DNA from: Streptomyces seoulensis
Lineage (GTDB): Bacteria; Actinomycetota; Actinomycetes; Streptomycetales; Streptomycetaceae
Assembly: GCF_004328625.1 (NCBI RefSeq)
Contig: NZ_CP032229.1
Location: 5,332,001-5,396,000, forward strand
Length of the DNA stretch: 64,000 nt
Reading direction: 5' to 3'
The notes beneath the pieces are model-generated. The model saw nothing but the letters and a program-made list of their open reading frames with translations, made no database searches and was not told the DNA's origin. The position numbers were made by a program, and so were the translations under genes. Positions 61,436-64,000 of this stretch are shown here, one piece after another (position 1 is the stretch's first letter; each line of letters starts with the position of its first letter).

Positions 61436-62329
61436 GTGTCCGTCATTGCGGCCACGCCGGGGCCCGCCGAAGAATTGTCCGTATGCCGAAGCCCCCGCGC
61501 ACCGTGCGGCCCGGTGCGCACCTCCAGCGGCCTGATGCTGGTACCCGATCTGGCACTCACCTCCGCACCCGACCCGCACGCCCTGCTGGTTCCCGGCGGT
61601 GCGGGCACCCGCCGTCCGGATCCGGCGCTCGTGGAGTGGCTGCGCGCCCGCGCACCGGGAGCGACGCGCCTGGTCTCCGTGTGCACCGGCGCCCTCCTGC
61701 TCGCCGCCGCCGGACTGCTCGACGGCCGCCGCGCCACCACACACTGGGCGTACTGCGACCGGCTGGCCCGCGACCACCCGGCCGTCACGGTGGAACCGGA
61801 GCCGATCTATGTGCGCGACGCACATGTGGCCACCTCGGCCGGCGTCACCTCGGGCATCGACCTGGCACTGGCGCTGGTGCAGGAGGACCTGGACCGGGAG
61901 ACCGCGCTCACCGTCGCCCGCCACCTCGTGGTCTTCCTGCGCAGACCCGGCAACCAGGCGCAGTTCAGCGCCCAGCTCGCCGCGCAGACCGCCTCCCGCG
62001 AGCCGCTGCGGGAGGTCCAGCGCTGGATCACCGAGCACCCCGAAGCCGACCTCTCCGTCGACGCCCTCGCCATCCGCGCCAGGCTCTCCCCGCGCCACTT
62101 CGCGCGCGCCTTCACCGCCGAGACCGGCACCACACCGGGCCGCTACGTCGACCGGGTCGGGCTGGAGCACGCCCGCAGGCTCCTGGAGGACACCTCCGCC
62201 TCGGTCGAGAAGGTCGCCCGCGCGAGCGGCTACGGCACCCCCGAAGCCATGCGCCGCGCCTTCGTCAAGGCACTCGGCACCGCCGCGACGGAGTACCGCC
62301 GCCGCTTCCACCCCGTGCTCCCGCGCTGA
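61436..62329 (+). CDS. GlxA-family regulator with shortened DJ-1 N-terminus
   Basis: A 297-residue frame from GTG 61436 (GGAAAGG 5 nt upstream). The DJ-1 domain is recognizable from GPVRTSSGLMLVPDLAL onward, with VSVCTGALLLAAAGLLDG intact, and the AraC domain is complete (LSVDALAIRARLSPRHFARA and VEKVARASGYGTPEAMRRAF). The usual opening with the hydrophobic VAVLxFD strand and the DxxxPxEVF helix is missing; only about 30 unrelated residues precede VRTSSG. The 5' part appears deleted or altered. Whether the protein folds is doubtful. Start uncertain. Confidence 0.7.
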   Translation: MSVIAATPGPAEELSVCRSPRAPCGPVRTSSGLMLVPDLALTSAPDPHALLVPGGAGTRRPDPALVEWLRARAPGATRLVSVCTGALLLAAAGLLDGRRATTHWAYCDRLARDHPAVTVEPEPIYVRDAHVATSAGVTSGIDLALALVQEDLDRETALTVARHLVVFLRRPGNQAQFSAQLAAQTASREPLREVQRWITEHPEADLSVDALAIRARLSPRHFARAFTAETGTTPGRYVDRVGLEHARRLLEDTSASVEKVARASGYGTPEAMRRAFVKALGTAATEYRRRFHPVLPR

Positions 62330-62357
62330 CCTCGGCGCACCCGTCGAAAGGACCGTC

Positions 62358-62993
62358 ATGCAGATCGCCGTCGTCCTCTACGACCGTTTCACCGCCCTGG
62401 ACGCGGTCGGACCGTACGAGATGCTGGCCCGCACACCGGACACGGAGACCGTGTTCGTCGCCGAGCAGGCCGGGCCTGTGCGCACCGACACCGGCAAGCT
62501 CGCCCTGGTCGCCGACCGTTCCCTGGCCGAGGTGACCAGCCCCGACGTGCTGGTGGTGCCGGGCGGGCCGGGCCAGAGCGCGCTGATGGAGCACGGCCCG
62601 CTCCTGGACTGGCTGCGCGAGGTGGACGCCACCAGCACCTGGACCACCTCGGTGTGCACCGGCTCGCTGCTGCTGGGGGCCGCCGGACTGCTTCAGGGCC
62701 GCCGCGCCACCTCGCACTGGCTGGCCGTCGGGGAACTGACGCGCCTGGGCGCCGAACCCGTGAGGGAGCGCGTGGTGACCGACGGCAAGTACGTCACGGC
62801 CGCCGTGGTGTCCGCCGGGATCGACATGGGCCTCACCCTGCTCGGCCGGCTCGCGGGCGACGAGTACGCCCAGGCCGTGCAGCTCGCCAACGAGTACGAC
62901 CCGCACCCGCCCTACGACGCCGGTTCACCGGACAAGGCGCCCGCCCACCTGGTCGACGCCCTGCGCGAGCGGAGCCGGTTCATCCTGTCTTAG
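62358..62993 (+). CDS. DJ-1/PfpI-family protein
   Basis: A 211-residue protein with the opening MQIAVVLYDRFTALDAVGPY, DVLVVPGGPGQSALMEHG and TSVCTGSLLLGAAGLLQG, including the elbow Cys. GAAAGG lies 7 nt before ATG 62358. It follows the GlxA gene by 28 bp and is probably co-transcribed. Actinobacterial relatives are called isonitrile hydratase-like without proof. Its 3' end overlaps the convergent enoyl-CoA hydratase gene by 14 bp. Confidence 0.87.
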   Translation: MQIAVVLYDRFTALDAVGPYEMLARTPDTETVFVAEQAGPVRTDTGKLALVADRSLAEVTSPDVLVVPGGPGQSALMEHGPLLDWLREVDATSTWTTSVCTGSLLLGAAGLLQGRRATSHWLAVGELTRLGAEPVRERVVTDGKYVTAAVVSAGIDMGLTLLGRLAGDEYAQAVQLANEYDPHPPYDAGSPDKAPAHLVDALRERSRFILS

Positions 62994-63735
62994 GCACGCC
63001 CCAGGTGAAGCGGGGTTCCCGGCGCTCCAGGAAGGCGGTCACGCCCTCCTCGGTGTCGGGGGAGGCGAGGGACTGGGCGGTCCAGTGGGCGTCGCGGCCG
63101 GTGCGGCCGTCGGCGTACTCCTTGGCGGCGGCCTGGGTGAGGAGGGAGCGGGTGGCCAGGGTGGCGGTGAGGGCGGCGACGCGCTTGTCCAGGTCGCCCT
63201 CCGGCAGCACCTCGTCCACCAGGCCGGTGCGCAGCGCGCGGTCGGTGCCGATCAGCTCGGCCGAGAACAGGAGGTACTTCGCGGTGGCCGGGCCGACCAG
63301 GGACACCAGACGGCGGGTGGAGGAGGCGGGGTAGACGATGCCGAGCCGCGCCGGGGTGACGCCGAACAGCGCGCCCTCCTCGGCCAGCCGGAGATCGCAG
63401 GCGGCCGCGAGCTGGGCCCCGCCGCCCACGCAGTGCCCCTTGACCGCGGCGAGCGTCGGCTTGGGGAACGCGGCCAGCGCCTCCTCGGCGGCCACCGCGA
63501 GACCCTGCGCCTCGGTGGGCGAACCCCGCAGCGTGGAGATGTCCGCGCCCGCGCAGAAGGTCCCGCCCGCCCCGGTGAGCACCAGCGCGCGCACCCCGGG
63601 ATCGACGGCCAGTTCCGCCAGCAGCAGGGGCAGCGCCCGCCACATCGCGGCCGTCATGGCGTTGCGCTTGGCCGGGTGGCGGATGACGACGGTGGCGACG
63701 CGGTCGGCGACCTCGTGCGACAGCTCGGGCTCCAT
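62980..63735 (-). CDS. Enoyl-CoA hydratase/isomerase-family protein
   Basis: A 251-residue crotonase-fold protein. The oxyanion segments GAGGTFCAGADISTL and GHCVGGGAQLAAACDLRL are intact. The segment that usually carries the catalytic Glu (PEIxLG) reads TPARLGIVYPASSTRRL, so the first Glu is missing; this branch may be an isomerase or a different crotonase. It converges on the DJ-1 gene. Confidence 0.85.
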   Translation of the reverse strand: MEPELSHEVADRVATVVIRHPAKRNAMTAAMWRALPLLLAELAVDPGVRALVLTGAGGTFCAGADISTLRGSPTEAQGLAVAAEEALAAFPKPTLAAVKGHCVGGGAQLAAACDLRLAEEGALFGVTPARLGIVYPASSTRRLVSLVGPATAKYLLFSAELIGTDRALRTGLVDEVLPEGDLDKRVAALTATLATRSLLTQAAAKEYADGRTGRDAHWTAQSLASPDTEEGVTAFLERREPRFTWGVPKTG

Positions 63736-63845
63736 GCGGCGGATGCTATCCGCGGGCGCCGGTCCCGGCCGGGTGAGTTAGCTCGCACCACCCGAGGGAC
63801 AAAAGGAGAGAAGAACAGCAAACAGGGGCGATCAAGGAGGCGGCG

Positions 63846-64000
63846 ATGGCCAGATCCGGCAAGACCGGGGCGAGGGGCGCGAGGGGACTGAGCCGGAGTT
63901 TCAGCTGGCTCGCGGTGCTCGGGGTGATCCTGGTGATCGCCGGGATCGTCGGCCTGGTGTACACCGGGGTGGCCACCCTGACCTCGATGATCCTCTTCGG
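63846..64000 (+). CDS. HdeD/DUF308-like membrane protein, N-terminal part
   Basis: The window ends after 51 codons. AAGGAGG lies 6 nt before ATG 63846, a textbook ribosome binding site. A basic N-terminus is followed by a membrane helix (SWLAVLGVILVIAGIVGLVY) and the start of a second (VATLTSMILF). The pattern resembles the HdeD acid-resistance family, but the rest is outside the window. Confidence 0.55.
   Translation, partial: MARSGKTGARGARGLSRSFSWLAVLGVILVIAGIVGLVYTGVATLTSMILF

Noticed and set aside
58808..62329. 1173-codon open frame on the plus strand opposite tex
   Set aside because: Only the last part (from about 61436) encodes a recognisable protein; the rest is the complement of tex.
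1..64000. CRISPR array, rRNA or tRNA genes
   Set aside because: No regularly spaced direct repeats and no tRNA or rRNA signature was found in the intergenic stretches, which are nearly all shorter than 300 bp.

Overview
The window reads as chromosomal DNA of a Streptomyces-like actinomycete. The base composition is very GC-rich with strong third-position GC bias, which produces long spurious antisense frames. Starts are often GTG or TTG behind GGAG-type ribosome binding sites. Streptomyces signature genes are present: an SsgA-like protein, a Wbl protein, LigC with a stand-alone polymerase domain, a MmyB-type ligand domain, a DUF2510 protein and an LPFR small protein. I see no tRNA, rRNA, CRISPR array or phage structural gene. 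Everything below was read by eye from the sequence and from knowledge of protein families; no database search was run.

Layout. 1-1874: an HExxH toxin-like/XRE regulator pair diverging from a MmyB-type ligand-binding domain protein. 1943-10205: a LacI-controlled sugar locus (regulator, binding lipoprotein, two permeases, GH13 enzyme, secreted GH87 glucanase), most simply read as use of a fungal-type alpha-1,3-glucan. 10260-18495: the most unusual block. It holds a Crp/Fnr protein with an intact cyclic-nucleotide cassette, a PycTM-like membrane protein, a class III nucleotidyl-cyclase-like protein, a large STAND-like NTPase, a prohibitin-like coiled-coil protein, a DUF4407 membrane protein and a scramblase-like protein. 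18503-22195: PAP2 and DMT membrane proteins, a TetR regulator with a very large palindromic operator, and a DUF2510 protein. 22487-29629: a LuxR-like ATPase without its DNA-binding domain, divergent ligC and polymerase-domain genes, an orphan LacI regulator, a VOC protein and a Wbl protein. 29661-36890: an acyl-ACP desaturase with an operator pair, an ABC-F gene with an attenuator-like leader, an SsgA-like protein, endonuclease V, a frameshifted GNAT gene and a saccharopine-dehydrogenase-like reductase. 37112-41692: a CaiB/thiolase/FadB fatty-acid oxidation group. 41753-44394: GlxA and DJ-1/PfpI proteins and two small genes. 44408-47475: a stack of mobile elements joined at CTAG/TA sites. 47473-64000: mostly chromosomal housekeeping (MerR, amino-acid permease, macro domain with PfkB kinase, M1 and S15 secreted peptidases, MOSC protein, second ABC-F, Tex, a truncated GlxA, DJ-1 protein, enoyl-CoA hydratase, start of an HdeD-like protein).

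How the genes work together. The sugar locus has an internal logic: a secreted glucanase cuts polymer, the ABC transporter imports oligosaccharides, the cytosolic GH13 enzyme hydrolyses them, and the LacI protein reads the inducer at a 17-bp palindrome next to its own start. The 10.3-17.8 kb block looks like a signalling or immune cassette: a possible cyclic-nucleotide maker, a divergently encoded PycTM-type effector, a sensor NTPase, a coiled-coil scaffold and a membrane partner, encoded in overlapping or almost touching genes. It is the best candidate in the window for an undescribed system, and its function is inference. The CTAG-linked IS stack at 44.4-47.5 kb is recent, because the two inverted IS5-family copies encode identical proteins.
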